Assembly: GCF_002343915.1 (NCBI RefSeq)
Contig: NZ_NETK01000001.1
Span: 4,412,001-4,476,000 of the forward strand
Origin: Nannocystis exedens
GTDB lineage: Bacteria; Myxococcota_A; Polyangia; Nannocystales; Nannocystaceae
Direction of reading: 5' to 3'
Length of the DNA stretch: 64,000 bases
The position numbers were made by a program, and so were the translations under genes. Below are positions 39,883-48,700 of this stretch, one piece after another (position 1 is the first letter of the stretch; each line of letters starts with the position of its first letter). Below the pieces are notes generated by a model. It was not told the origin of the DNA. It did not search any database and worked only from the letters and a program-made list of their open reading frames with translations.

Positions 39883-40260
39883 ATGCAGCCTCGTCGCACG
39901 GCGGAAGAAGTATTGTTCGAGCATGGAGCCGTCAAGATCACCCCGGCTCGCGTGGTCAGCGGCGGCACCACCGATGCCGTCGCCAACATCACCTCGGTGA
40001 AGGCGGCGACGGACACGACCTGCCGCGTTTACGGCGCCTTCATCGTCCTCCTCGGCCTGCTCTTGGCTTTGACCCGTTCGACCGAGGCGATCGTCCTCGG
40101 CGTCCTCCATGCCGTCTTCGGCAAGTATACCGAGGTCGTCCTGACCACCGGCGCCGCCGAGCAGAAGGCGTTCCGCGCCCGCGACGAGAAGCTCGCGCTC
40201 GAGGTGGCTTCGGCGATCGACCTCGCCATCATGAAGCGCGGCGCCCTGCTCGGCCGATGA
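39883..40260 (+). CDS. DUF6232-type membrane protein
   Basis: Protein of 125 aa. The N-terminus EEVLFEHGAVKITPARVVSG followed by GTTDAVANITSVKA resembles DUF6232, a family with a small beta domain, one or two central transmembrane helices (VYGAFIVLLGLLLALTRSTE) and a C-terminal strand-helix (VLTTGAAEQKAFRARDEK). Role unknown; it is likely an inner-membrane protein. The gene converges with the DUF1552 gene (only 10 bp between the two stops). Confidence 0.75.
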   Translation: MQPRRTAEEVLFEHGAVKITPARVVSGGTTDAVANITSVKAATDTTCRVYGAFIVLLGLLLALTRSTEAIVLGVLHAVFGKYTEVVLTTGAAEQKAFRARDEKLALEVASAIDLAIMKRGALLGR

Positions 40261-40270
40261 AGTCCGCAGC

Positions 40271-41674
40271 TCAGCGCAGGCGGTCGAGCTCGCCGGTGCA
40301 GTCGAGCGTCACGCCGTTTTTGAGCGGCACCGACGTCACCCCCACCGCGTCGCGGTCGACCCCCATCGCCCGGGCGATCGACACCAGCAGGCGGTTGTGC
40401 GGCGGGCCTTGCAGCTCGTCGCCGAGCAGCCCGGGCACCGCGTGCGTCTGTCGCCAATAAATATAGCGCCCCGCCTTGTCAAAATATCCGGTGCCGCCGG
40501 CGAGGACCACGGGCAGGTGGTGCAGCTGGTGCTCCGGCGTCCCGAGCTCGCTCGCCCACACCACCAGCGTATCGTCGAGCAGCGTCCCGCCGGCGCTCGG
40601 GATGTCCTCGAGGACATCCAGCAGCCTGGCCACGTCCTCCGCGTGGTAGCGGCCGAAGTTCGTCATCACCTGGGCCGCGACCGGGTCGGACGACACCGCG
40701 TGGGCGAAGTCGTTGTGGATGTCACCCGGCGGCGCGCCGACCTGCTCGTTGCGGAGGCCCCACAGCGCCAGCAAGCCGACGCGGGTGAGATCGCACGACA
40801 GCGCCAGCGCGGTCAGCGTCGTGAACAGCTCAGTCCGCTGGTCGTACCACTCGGGTTCTTCCCAGGGCGCGACCTCGCCGGGCGGGGCCGGCACGTCACA
40901 TGTCTTTTGGGACAGCGCCTCGAGCTGCAGCTCGAGCGCGCGCAGCAGGTCGCGGTGTTGCTCGACCTTGAGGCGGTCGGCGGCGCCGAGGCGGGGCGCG
41001 ACCGCGGAGAACTGCGCGCGCGCCAGCTCGACCACCTGGCGCTGGCGGGCGCGGATCGCCGCCATGTCCGTCGACGGCGGCGCGCCGCCGGGCCCGTCGG
41101 GGAACAGCCGCGTGTACAGCTCGGCCGGCTCGTAGATGTACGGCAGCGTCTTCCCGCTCGCGTCGTACGAATACGGCCAGCTGCCGTGAGACACCTGCAG
41201 CGACGCGATCTGGCCCGGCTCGGCGATCGCCGACGCCACGATCTGGTCGATCGACGGCCCCTGCGCGTGCGCCGGCCCGTCCTCGAGCTCCACCGCCTGC
41301 GTCCCCGTCAGCGCCGTCGCGTGGCCTTCCTTGTGCTCGTTGAGCGCGGTCGTCAGGCCGACCGCGTTGCCGAGCCCGTCGAGGATCGACAGTCGCGCGC
41401 GGTGGCGGTGGAGGGGTTGCAAGACCTCGCTGAACTCCGCTTCGCCGAGCGGCGACAGCGGCACCTCCCAGTCCGCGTCTTCGGGCAGCTCGCCGGGGCG
41501 CATGCGCCAGCGCGGGTACACCGCGCCGTGCTCCGTCATCACGATGAGCAGGCGGCGCACCGGCGCCTCCGCCTGGGCTCGCGCGCCGCGCGGCAGCAGC
41601 GAGGGCAGGCACAGCGCGCCGAGGCCGAGCCCGAGCCCGCCGCGCAGCCACGTGCGACGCGACGTCGACGTCAC
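40271..41674 (-). CDS. DUF1552 Tat-exported protein
   Basis: Protein of 467 aa with a twin-arginine signal (SRRTWLRGGLGLGLGALCLP). The mature part matches DUF1552: IVMTEHGAVYPRWRMRPG, LSILDGLGNAV, EHKEGHATALTGT, PSIDQIVAS, the late NDFAHAVS and DTLVVWASELGTP, and a conserved ending region. It resembles sulfatase or alkaline-phosphatase-like folds, but no direct function is known. The start is GTG41674 with AAGGAGACGAG in front. A perfect palindrome copy (40601-40618) sits in frame as V-L-E-D. Confidence 0.87.
   Translation of the reverse strand: MTSTSRRTWLRGGLGLGLGALCLPSLLPRGARAQAEAPVRRLLIVMTEHGAVYPRWRMRPGELPEDADWEVPLSPLGEAEFSEVLQPLHRHRARLSILDGLGNAVGLTTALNEHKEGHATALTGTQAVELEDGPAHAQGPSIDQIVASAIAEPGQIASLQVSHGSWPYSYDASGKTLPYIYEPAELYTRLFPDGPGGAPPSTDMAAIRARQRQVVELARAQFSAVAPRLGAADRLKVEQHRDLLRALELQLEALSQKTCDVPAPPGEVAPWEEPEWYDQRTELFTTLTALALSCDLTRVGLLALWGLRNEQVGAPPGDIHNDFAHAVSSDPVAAQVMTNFGRYHAEDVARLLDVLEDIPSAGGTLLDDTLVVWASELGTPEHQLHHLPVVLAGGTGYFDKAGRYIYWRQTHAVPGLLGDELQGPPHNRLLVSIARAMGVDRDAVGVTSVPLKNGVTLDCTGELDRLR
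40601..40618. repeat. Longest perfect palindrome copy, 18 bp
   Basis: GATGTCCTC and GAGGACATC meet with no spacer. It is inside the DUF1552 gene, read in frame as D-V-L-E-D-I. Best single example of the dispersed element. Confidence 0.85.
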
Positions 41675-41851
41675 CTCGTCTCCTTCGCGCCGAGCAACTT
41701 TGCGCGCGCGATCGCGCTCGCGTGTGGGCCGTCCGCGGAGCGCGTGTCGCTCCTGCGGACATGCACATGCATCACTCGCGCGACCATCGCTGTCACCCTA
41801 CGAGGCGCGTCGCGGCGGGTCAAGGCGCGCGGCGCTCACCGCGGGAGAGCG

Positions 41852-41881
41852 TTGACACGTTCGCGCGGGCTTCTCTAAATT
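41852..41881 (+). promoter_or_regulatory. Sigma70-like promoter of STAS operon
   Basis: TTGACA (41852-41857), 18-bp spacer and TAAATT (41876-41881), which ends 8 nt before the GTG start at 41890. The -35 is a perfect consensus, and the start distance suggests a nearly leaderless transcript. Confidence 0.75.
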
Positions 41882-41889
41882 GTCTGGCA

Positions 41890-42513
41890 GTGTCGGTCAC
41901 GATCGAGGGCGAGCGCGTCGATCAACTCCTGCGCATCATCGTGGCGGCGGCGACGGGCGACTACGAGTTGCGGGTCCCTCTGGTCGAGGAGGACGACGAC
42001 GAGTTCCTCGAGGTCGAGCTCGGGGTCAACTACTTGCTGGAGGAGCTGGCGCTCGGCAAGGCCAAGAGCGACAGCCAGCGCCAGCAGCTCGAGGCGCGCG
42101 CCGAGGAGCTCGCGCACCAGCAGAGCGAGCTGGTGCAGGCGCTGTCGACCCCCGTGATCGCCGTGTGGCCCGGCGTCCTCGCGCTGCCGCTGGTCGGCCG
42201 CGTCGACGACGAGCGGGCCGCGCAGATCACCGCCGTCTTGCTCGAGCGGGTCGCCGCCGAGCGGGCCACCCACGTCATCATCGACCTGACCGGCGTCGGC
42301 ACGATCGCCGGCACCACCATGCCCGCGCTGCTCCGCATGGTCCGCGCGATCGGCCTGCTCGGCGCCGGCTGTCTGCTCACCGGCATCAGCCCCGCGGTCG
42401 CGCAGCAGATCGTCGCGCTCGGGGCCGAGGGCGGCGCCCCCGTGCGCGCCTTGGCCCAGCTCAGCGACGCGCTCGCGCACGTCCTGGCCCAGAAAGGCGC
42501 GCTCCGGGGCTGA
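41890..42513 (+). CDS. RsbR-like HAMP-STAS protein, copy A
   Basis: Cytoplasmic regulator of 207 aa. Residues 1-60 resemble a HAMP-type segment without a membrane anchor (GDYELRVPLVEEDDDEFLEV then LGVNYLLEEL). A coiled coil (LEARAEELAHQQSELVQALS) leads to a STAS domain (PVIAVWPGVLALPLVGRVDD, IIDLTGVGTIAGTTMP, GLLGAGCLLTGISPAVAQQI). The usual phospho-site after the second strand (D-[ST]) is replaced by AGTT. STAS proteins of this kind form stressosome-like complexes and relay signals to kinases. The next gene starts 2 bp later. Confidence 0.85.
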   Translation: MSVTIEGERVDQLLRIIVAAATGDYELRVPLVEEDDDEFLEVELGVNYLLEELALGKAKSDSQRQQLEARAEELAHQQSELVQALSTPVIAVWPGVLALPLVGRVDDERAAQITAVLLERVAAERATHVIIDLTGVGTIAGTTMPALLRMVRAIGLLGAGCLLTGISPAVAQQIVALGAEGGAPVRALAQLSDALAHVLAQKGALRG

Positions 42514-42515
42514 CC

Positions 42516-42866
42516 ATGCCGTTCCGCTACGAGGAGCTCGTGACCCCCAGGGGCCGGCCGTACGTGCGGGTCCACGTGTCGGGCGACATCAGCCTCGGCG
42601 ACGCCGAGGAGTACGTGACCCGGTTCCTCGGGCCGTATCGCGGCCGGCACGTCCTGTCGGTGGTCGCCAGCGGCACCGAGTACTCGGCCAAGGCGCGCAA
42701 GCACCTGCTGTCGATGAGCGACGCCGGCCCGCACGCGACGGTGACGACCAGCGCGCTGGTGCGGGCGGCGATCAACCTGATGACGCGGTTCGCGAACACC
42801 GGCAAGTACCGCGTGTTCGCCGACGAATTCGAGGCGATGGCCTGGCTCGACGACCAGGAGGCGTGA
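42516..42866 (+). CDS. SpoIIAA/STAS-SEC14-like protein, copy A
   Basis: Protein of 116 aa with a small alpha/beta fold: YVRVHVSGDISLGDAEEYV, VLSVVASGTEYSAKARKHL, TTSALVRAAINLMTRFAN and FADEFEAMAWLDDQE. The conserved hydrophobic core and the terminal AMAWL resemble SpoIIAA-like (STAS/SEC14) proteins. It sits between two HAMP-STAS genes with 2-bp and 1-bp gaps, so it is probably a partner of the preceding protein. Function of the pair is unknown. Confidence 0.75.
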   Translation: MPFRYEELVTPRGRPYVRVHVSGDISLGDAEEYVTRFLGPYRGRHVLSVVASGTEYSAKARKHLLSMSDAGPHATVTTSALVRAAINLMTRFANTGKYRVFADEFEAMAWLDDQEA

Positions 42867-42867
42867 G

Positions 42868-43494
42868 GTGTCGCTGACGGTCTCGCAGGCGCGGATCCAG
42901 GAGCTCTTGAACGTGCTCGTCGCCGCCGGCAGCGGCGACTACGACGTGCGGGTCCGGCTCGAGGAGAACGACGACGCCCTGCTCGACGTCGAGATCGGCA
43001 TCAACTACCTGCTCGACGATCTGGTCGACCGCCGCGACCAGAACGAGGCCCAGGAGGAGGAGCTGCTGACGCGCGCGCGGCTGCTGGCGCGCCAGCAGGA
43101 GGAGCTGGTGCAGGCGCTGTCGACCCCGGTGATCGCCGTGTGGCCGGGCGTGCTGGCGCTGCCGCTGGTCGGCCGCATCGACGACGCGCGGGCCGCCACC
43201 ATCACCGCCGTGCTGCTGGAGCGCGTCGCCGCCGAGCGGGCCAGCCACGTCATCCTCGACCTCACCGGCGTCGCCGCGATCGCCGGCGCCACCATGCCGG
43301 CGCTGCTCCGCATGGTCCGCGCGATCGGCCTGCTCGGCGCGCAGTGCCTGCTCACCGGCATCCGCGCCGAGGTCGCGCCGCAGATCGTCGCGCTCGGCGG
43401 CGCCGACATTCACGTCCGCGCGCTCGCGCAACTGTCCGACGCGCTGGCCCTGGTGCTCGCCGAGAAGGGCCAGCTCGACCTGCCTTCCACGTAG
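42868..43494 (+). CDS. RsbR-like HAMP-STAS protein, copy B
   Basis: Protein of 208 aa, paralogue of copy A over the whole length (SGDYDVRVRLEENDDALLDV then EIGINYLLDDL; coiled coil; PVIAVWPGVLALPLVGRIDD; ILDLTGVAAIAGATMPALL). Long DNA stretches are nearly the same as in copy A around the STAS strand region. The phospho-site position reads AGAT. The N-terminal HAMP-like part differs more than the STAS part, which suggests each copy senses a different partner. The GTG at 42868 follows directly on the stop of the previous gene. Confidence 0.85.
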   Translation: MSLTVSQARIQELLNVLVAAGSGDYDVRVRLEENDDALLDVEIGINYLLDDLVDRRDQNEAQEEELLTRARLLARQQEELVQALSTPVIAVWPGVLALPLVGRIDDARAATITAVLLERVAAERASHVILDLTGVAAIAGATMPALLRMVRAIGLLGAQCLLTGIRAEVAPQIVALGGADIHVRALAQLSDALALVLAEKGQLDLPST

Positions 43495-43506
43495 GAGCCA
43501 CCGCGC

Positions 43507-43869
43507 ATGCCGTTTTTCTACGAAGAGGCCACGACCCCGCAAAACAGGCCGCTGCTGCGGATCCTCGCCCGCGACGAAGTCACGCTCGCCGACGCCGAGG
43601 GGCTCGGCGCGCGCATCGAGGTCGGCGCGCCCAACCATCGCTGGCGGATCCTCTCGATCGTCGAGAAGGGCACCGAGTACTCGGCGGGGGCGCGCAAGTA
43701 CTTCCCGAGCCTGCAGCCCAAGTACGGCGCGATCGCCGTCGTCGTCACCAGCCCGATCGTCCGCGCCGCGATCAACATGATGATGCGGCTGACCGGCCAG
43801 GCGCCGAACCTGCGCCTGTTCACGACCGAGGCCGAGGGGCTGGCCTGGCTGGACGAGCTCGAGATCTGA
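43507..43869 (+). CDS. SpoIIAA/STAS-SEC14-like protein, copy B
   Basis: Protein of 120 aa, paralogue of 42516-42866 (LADAEGLGARIEVGAPNHRW, SIVEKGTEYSAGARKYFPSL, VVTSPIVRAAINMMMRLTGQ, RLFTTEAEGLAWLDELE). AGGAG lies upstream of ATG43507. With copy B of the HAMP-STAS gene it repeats the two-gene order of copy A. The GTEYSA(K/G)ARK and TSxxVRAAINxMxR blocks are the best-conserved parts between the two. Confidence 0.76.
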   Translation: MPFFYEEATTPQNRPLLRILARDEVTLADAEGLGARIEVGAPNHRWRILSIVEKGTEYSAGARKYFPSLQPKYGAIAVVVTSPIVRAAINMMMRLTGQAPNLRLFTTEAEGLAWLDELEI

Positions 43870-43932
43870 GCGCCCGAATTCGGCCGCGGAGGCGGCCTTC
43901 CGGCGAAAACGCGCGGGTCCGTCGCGCCGTGG

Positions 43933-43938
43933 TATAAG
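43933..43938 (+). promoter_or_regulatory. Candidate -10 of GT2/methyltransferase operon
   Basis: TATAAG ends 17 nt before the GTG start at 43956. There is no clear -35 at the usual distance. Confidence 0.4.
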
Positions 43939-43955
43939 GTGCGCCGCGCGGCCCT

Positions 43956-44981
43956 GTGAAGCTCATCATCCAGATCCCCTGCCTCAACGAGCGGGAGCAC
44001 CTGCCGGCGACCTTCGCCGACCTCCCGCGCGCGCTGCCGGGGGTCGACAGCATCGAGGTGCTGGTCATCGACGACGGCAGCACCGACGACACCGCCGCGG
44101 TGGCCGAGCAGATCGGCGTGCATCACGTGCTGCGCTTCCCGGGTCACCGCGGGCTCGCCGCCGCGTTCCAGGCCGGCGTCGACGCCTGCCTCGCGCTCGG
44201 CGCCGACATCATCGTCAACACCGACGCCGACAACCAGTACCCCGGCGCCGACATCGCTCGGCTGTGCGCGCCGATCCTCGCCGGACGCGCCGACCTGGTG
44301 GTGGGCGACCGTCAGACCGACACGATCGAGCACTTCGGCCCGCTCAAGCGGCTGCTGCAGCGCTGGGGCTCGCGGGTGGTCCGGCGGGCCTCGGGCACCA
44401 CGGTGCGCGACTCGACGAGCGGCTTTCGGGCCATGAACCGCCGGGCCGCCGCCGCGCTGTTCGTGCACAACCGCTTCACCTACACCCTCGAGTCGATCAT
44501 CCAGGCCGGGGCGGCCGGGCTGACGATCGTCGACGTCCCGATCACCACCAACCCGGAGACCCGGCGCTCGCGCCTGTTCCGCTCGATGGGCAGCTACGTC
44601 CGCCGCAACGGCGCCGTCATCGTCCGCTCCTACGGCATGTACTGGCCCGTCCAGACCTTCGGCGTGATCGCCCTGCTGCTGCTCGCCTTCGGCCTCGCCC
44701 TCGGCGGCCGCTTCACTTATTACTACCTGTCCCGTTGGCCAGAAGAGAGCGGCCACACCGAGTCGCTGCTGGTCGGCGTCGGCGCGGTGGTGCTGGCCTT
44801 TCTGGTCGCGCTGATGGCCTTCCTCGGCGACCTCAGCGCGGCCAACCGGCGGCTGACCGAGCAGGTGCTGGCGCAGGTGCGCGGCCTGTCGGCGGCGCTC
44901 GCCGCCCAGCAGGCCGCGCCGACGATCGCCGGCCACCGCCGCACCGCCGCCGCGCCGTGGCGGCCGGAGGAGCGGGCATGA
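43956..44981 (+). CDS. Family 2 glycosyltransferase with C-terminal membrane helices
   Basis: Protein of 341 aa. The GT-A domain has IIQIPCLNEREHLPATFADL, VIDDGSTDDT, GHRGLAAAFQAG, NTDADNQYPG (metal-binding DAD) and DSTSGFRAMNRRAAAALF. The C-terminus has two transmembrane helices (FGVIALLLLAFGLALGG; VGVGAVVLAFLVALMAFLGD), as in DPM/GtrB-like enzymes that move sugars to polyprenyl phosphate at the inner face of the membrane. A DPM-type enzyme would feed the membrane GT-C proteins in this window. The stop overlaps the methyltransferase start. Confidence 0.9.
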   Translation: MKLIIQIPCLNEREHLPATFADLPRALPGVDSIEVLVIDDGSTDDTAAVAEQIGVHHVLRFPGHRGLAAAFQAGVDACLALGADIIVNTDADNQYPGADIARLCAPILAGRADLVVGDRQTDTIEHFGPLKRLLQRWGSRVVRRASGTTVRDSTSGFRAMNRRAAAALFVHNRFTYTLESIIQAGAAGLTIVDVPITTNPETRRSRLFRSMGSYVRRNGAVIVRSYGMYWPVQTFGVIALLLLAFGLALGGRFTYYYLSRWPEESGHTESLLVGVGAVVLAFLVALMAFLGDLSAANRRLTEQVLAQVRGLSAALAAQQAAPTIAGHRRTAAAPWRPEERA

Positions 44982-45580
44982 AGGTCGACGTCGGCAACGT
45001 CGTCGGCAACGCCGAGGCGAAGTACGACCACCCGAACCCGATCGCTCGCCGCCTGGTCGCCGGCTTCAAGCGGGCCGTCGGCGACCTGTACCTGCGAACA
45101 TGTCCCGAGAGCGTGCTCGAGGTCGGCTGCGGCGAGGGCCTCCTGGCCGACAGCCTGATCCGCCTGCGCCGCCCGGCCCGCTTCGAGGCCTGCGACGTCG
45201 ACCTCTCGCGGCTCGCGCCCGACCTTCACCCCGACCTGACCTTTCAGACAGCCTCGATCTACCAGCTCCCGCACGCCGACCGCAGCGTCGACCTCGTGCT
45301 CGCCTGCGAGGTCCTGGAGCACCTCGAGGACCCCGCCGCCGGCCTGCGCGAGCTGGCCCGCGTCGCCCGCCGCGCCGTGCTGATCAGCACCCCGTGGGAG
45401 CCCGTGTGGCGCCTCCTCAACCTCGCCCGCGGCCGCTACGTGCGCACGCTCGGCAACACCCCCGGGCACATCCAGCACTTCTCGCGGCGGGCTTTGCTGC
45501 GCCTGGCCGAGACCCGCCTGCGCGTGGTCGAGGTGCGCCGGCCCCTGCCCTGGACGGTGATCCTCGGTGAGCCGCGCTGA
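44978..45580 (+). CDS. Class I SAM-dependent methyltransferase
   Basis: Protein of 200 aa with the SAM motif VLEVGCGEGLLADSLIRL, acidic motif II FEACDVD, and VDLVLACEVLEHLEDPAAGL. The C-terminus (GNTPGHIQHFSRRALLRLAE) resembles lipid- or sugar-methyltransferases. Start ATG44978 overlaps the GT2 stop (ATGA) with GGAGG upstream, so the two are co-translated and probably modify the same glycolipid or surface sugar. A palindrome variant (45640-45653) lies 60 bp past its stop. Confidence 0.88.
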   Translation: MKVDVGNVVGNAEAKYDHPNPIARRLVAGFKRAVGDLYLRTCPESVLEVGCGEGLLADSLIRLRRPARFEACDVDLSRLAPDLHPDLTFQTASIYQLPHADRSVDLVLACEVLEHLEDPAAGLRELARVARRAVLISTPWEPVWRLLNLARGRYVRTLGNTPGHIQHFSRRALLRLAETRLRVVEVRRPLPWTVILGEPR

Positions 45581-45700
45581 GCATGGACGGCGCGGCCCGG
45601 CGAGCCGAGCCGAGCCACGACCCGCGCGCACGATCGACCTGACCTCGAGGACAGGAGCGGCCGCTCCGCCGCCGGACCCAGCCGCCGCCGAGGGGTCGCC

Positions 45701-48700
45701 ATGACCGCCGCGCGCCCGCGCAGCCCGCTGGTGCGCCTGGCCGTTCGGACATGGCCCTTCGCGTTGGTCACCGCCCTCGGCCTGTGGCTGCTGTGGCCGG
45801 TGCCCGCGGGCGTGATGCCGCTGTCGGCCGACCACACCGTCCACCTCGCGCGCGCCTGGCTCTACGGCCAGCAACTGGCGAGCGGCCACCTGGTCGGCTG
45901 GAGCCCGTTCTGGTTCTTCGGCTTCCCGCTCGGCGAGCTCTATCCGCCGCTCGGCGACCTGCTGGTCCTCGCCGTCCGCGTGCTCACGCTCGGCCTGCTC
46001 GACTGGGCCCAGGCCTACGCGCTGGCGTTCACCCTCGTGTTCCTGCTGCAGGGCTGGGCGCTGCTGCGCTGCGGCCGGGCCCTCGGCCTCGGCCCGCTCG
46101 CCGGGGTGGTCGCGGCCGCGCTGGCCCTGCTCGACGCCGGCGCCTACCGCGAGGGCGGGTGGATCTACACCGTCACCTATGGCGTGTGGCCGCAGGCGCT
46201 GTCGACCAGCCTCGCCTACTGGGCCCTCGCCGAGCTGGCGCTGGCCGCACGTGTCCGCGAGGGCATGTCCCCGGGGACACATCATCGTCACCTCGCCCTC
46301 GCCGCCCTGGCCGCCGCCGCCGCGCTGCTGGCCCACCCGATGAGCCTGCCGATGCTGGCGCTGGCCGCCCCGCTGTGGCTGATCACCGTCGGTCTGCGCG
46401 GCGCCGGGCCGGGGGCTGCGTCCGCCAACCCGGCCGCCGGCTCGACCGCGCCGCGGGCCCCCGGCAACTCCGCCGCTCCTGCCCCGGTCACCGGCCAGGC
46501 GGCACCGCGGGTCGCCCCCCCGGCCGCCGGCACGGCTCAACCTGTCTCCGGGGACACCTCCGCGCCCCTCGGTGCCGACGACGCCGGTCCGTCGGTTCCT
46601 CCTGGCGCGGCCGCCGACGCCGAACAACCTGTCCTCCTGGACACCCCGCGAGCCGCCACACCGCTCGGCCTGCCGGCCGCAGCGGTCGCCTCCGCGTCCG
46701 CGACCGCCGGCGCCTCACAACCTGTCCCCGCGGACATCCCTCCGCCCGCCCTCTCACCTGTCCCCGCGGACACCTCCCCCGCCCTCACGGGCGCCGGCGG
46801 CTCTGCCCGCGCGGAGCTCCCGCCGCCCTGCCCCCTCGCTCGCCGCGAGCGGCTCGCTGGCGCCGCGCTCGACCTCGCGCTCGCGCTCGCCCTCGGCCTC
46901 GGCCTCGCGGCCTGGTGGCTGTGGCCGATGACCGCCCACCGCGGCTACATGGCGAGCTACGGCTGGCTGTACGCGCCGCTCGACGCCATGCTGCGCATGC
47001 TGCAGGCGGGCCAGTGGACCCAGCTCATGGCGCCCGCGGCCGGCTTCACCGCCCTGCTCGGGCTCCTCTTCGCCGCGGTCCGCGGCTCCGGCTTCCTCCG
47101 CTTCCTCGCCCTGCTCGCGCTGGTCCACTGGCTGCTCGCCAGCACCGACGTGTTCTGGACCCTGCGCCTCGACCGCCTCAGCGGCGGCTTCTCGCACATC
47201 CAGTACCAGCGCTTCCTGACGGCCGCCAAGCCGGGCCTGTTCCTGCTGGCCGGCGCCGTCGTCGGCGGCCTGGCCGTCCTGACCCTCAGGACATGGTCCA
47301 AGCGACCTGCTGCAAAGGCCATGGCCCTCGTGACAGCCGCGAGCGCCGCCGCCCTGCTCGTCTGGCTCGCCCGCGACGCGACGAACCTCGCCCGGCGCCA
47401 CGGCGTCGGCCTCGTCCAGGTCGAGCGCGTACCCGGCGACCCGGCCTTCGCCGCGGCCTACGAGCAGTTCCTGCAGTGGGCCGCCGGCGCCCGCCACGGC
47501 CGGCCCGCGGACTGGCGGATCGCGGTCCGCACCGACCGCAACGCCCACTGGTTCATGGACAGCCCGGTCTACACCGGCACGCCGATCTACAAGATCGGCT
47601 TCACCCCCGGCGACAACTTCGTCCACAAGCCCGAGTCCGGGTCCGCCCGCGTCCTCGACCTCGCCCAGGCCCGCTACCTCCTCACCCAGGGTGGCAGCGG
47701 CAGCGCGCAGGTGGCCAGCTTCGGCCCGCTCCGCGTGTTCGAGCGGCCGAACGCCGCCGGCATCGCCCGCATCGACGGCCCGGGCGAGCTGCTCGTCGAG
47801 GCCGCCGACCTGCAGGCCGGCCGCGTCCGCGTCCGCGTCGCCGGCACGGCGCCCGACTCGCGCCTGGTGTTCCACGTCGCCGGCTATCCGCGCTGGGACC
47901 TGTCCTTCCGGGCAGGTGATGGCGCGCCCGCCGAGACCGTGCCGTGGATCGAGGTCCCCGTGGTCGGCGACGGCCCGAGCGCCACGCCGGAGCAGCGCCT
48001 GCGCGGCGAGCTGCGCGGCGGCAAGGCGCTCGGCGACGACGGCAGCGAGCCGACGCTGATCGCCGCGCCCGCGCGCGACGGCGTGTTCGAGCTCCGCTAC
48101 GCCCGCTGGCGCTGGTTCGACGCCGCCGGCCTGCTGGCCAGCCTCGCCGCCCTGCTCGCGTGTGTCTCTTTGGTCAGGTCGCCGCGCCTCGTCGACCGCC
48201 TGCGCCCGCTGGCCCGCCGCCTCGCCCACCCGGTCGTGCTCGTCGCCGTCGCCGCCGCCGCCGTCCTGTTCGCCGGCCTGCGCTGGCGCGCCGCCGCCGA
48301 GCGCGAGCGCCCGCTGGCCAGCGCCCGCCTCGCCGACGGCCGCGCCGCCGGCACGCACGCGCGCAGCGGTCCGCTCAAGACCGACATGCTGATCTTCCCG
48401 GCCGTCCTCGCCGACCCGCGCCGCCCCTCGGAGGTCATCCTTGAAGATGTCGCCCCGGGCCCCGCGCTCGACGCCTGGTTCGCGCTCGACGACGACGACG
48501 CGAAGCAGCGCCGCCGCGGCTCCTACCGCGTCCAGATCGACGCACGGGCCCCCGGCAGCGCCGCCTGGACGCCGCTCGCCGACTTCACGGCCGCCCACCG
48601 CCCCGACCGCCAGCGCCCGCGAATTCCTGTCCCCGAGGACATGCAGCGCGCCGCCGACCTCGCCGTCCGGATCACCCCGTCCGGCGAAGCCCCGCCGAGG

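Noticed and set aside
46543..46772. Cys-rich peptides (CPRGH-type) in other frames
   Set aside because: They arise from reading the dispersed palindrome in the wrong phase and are not proteins.
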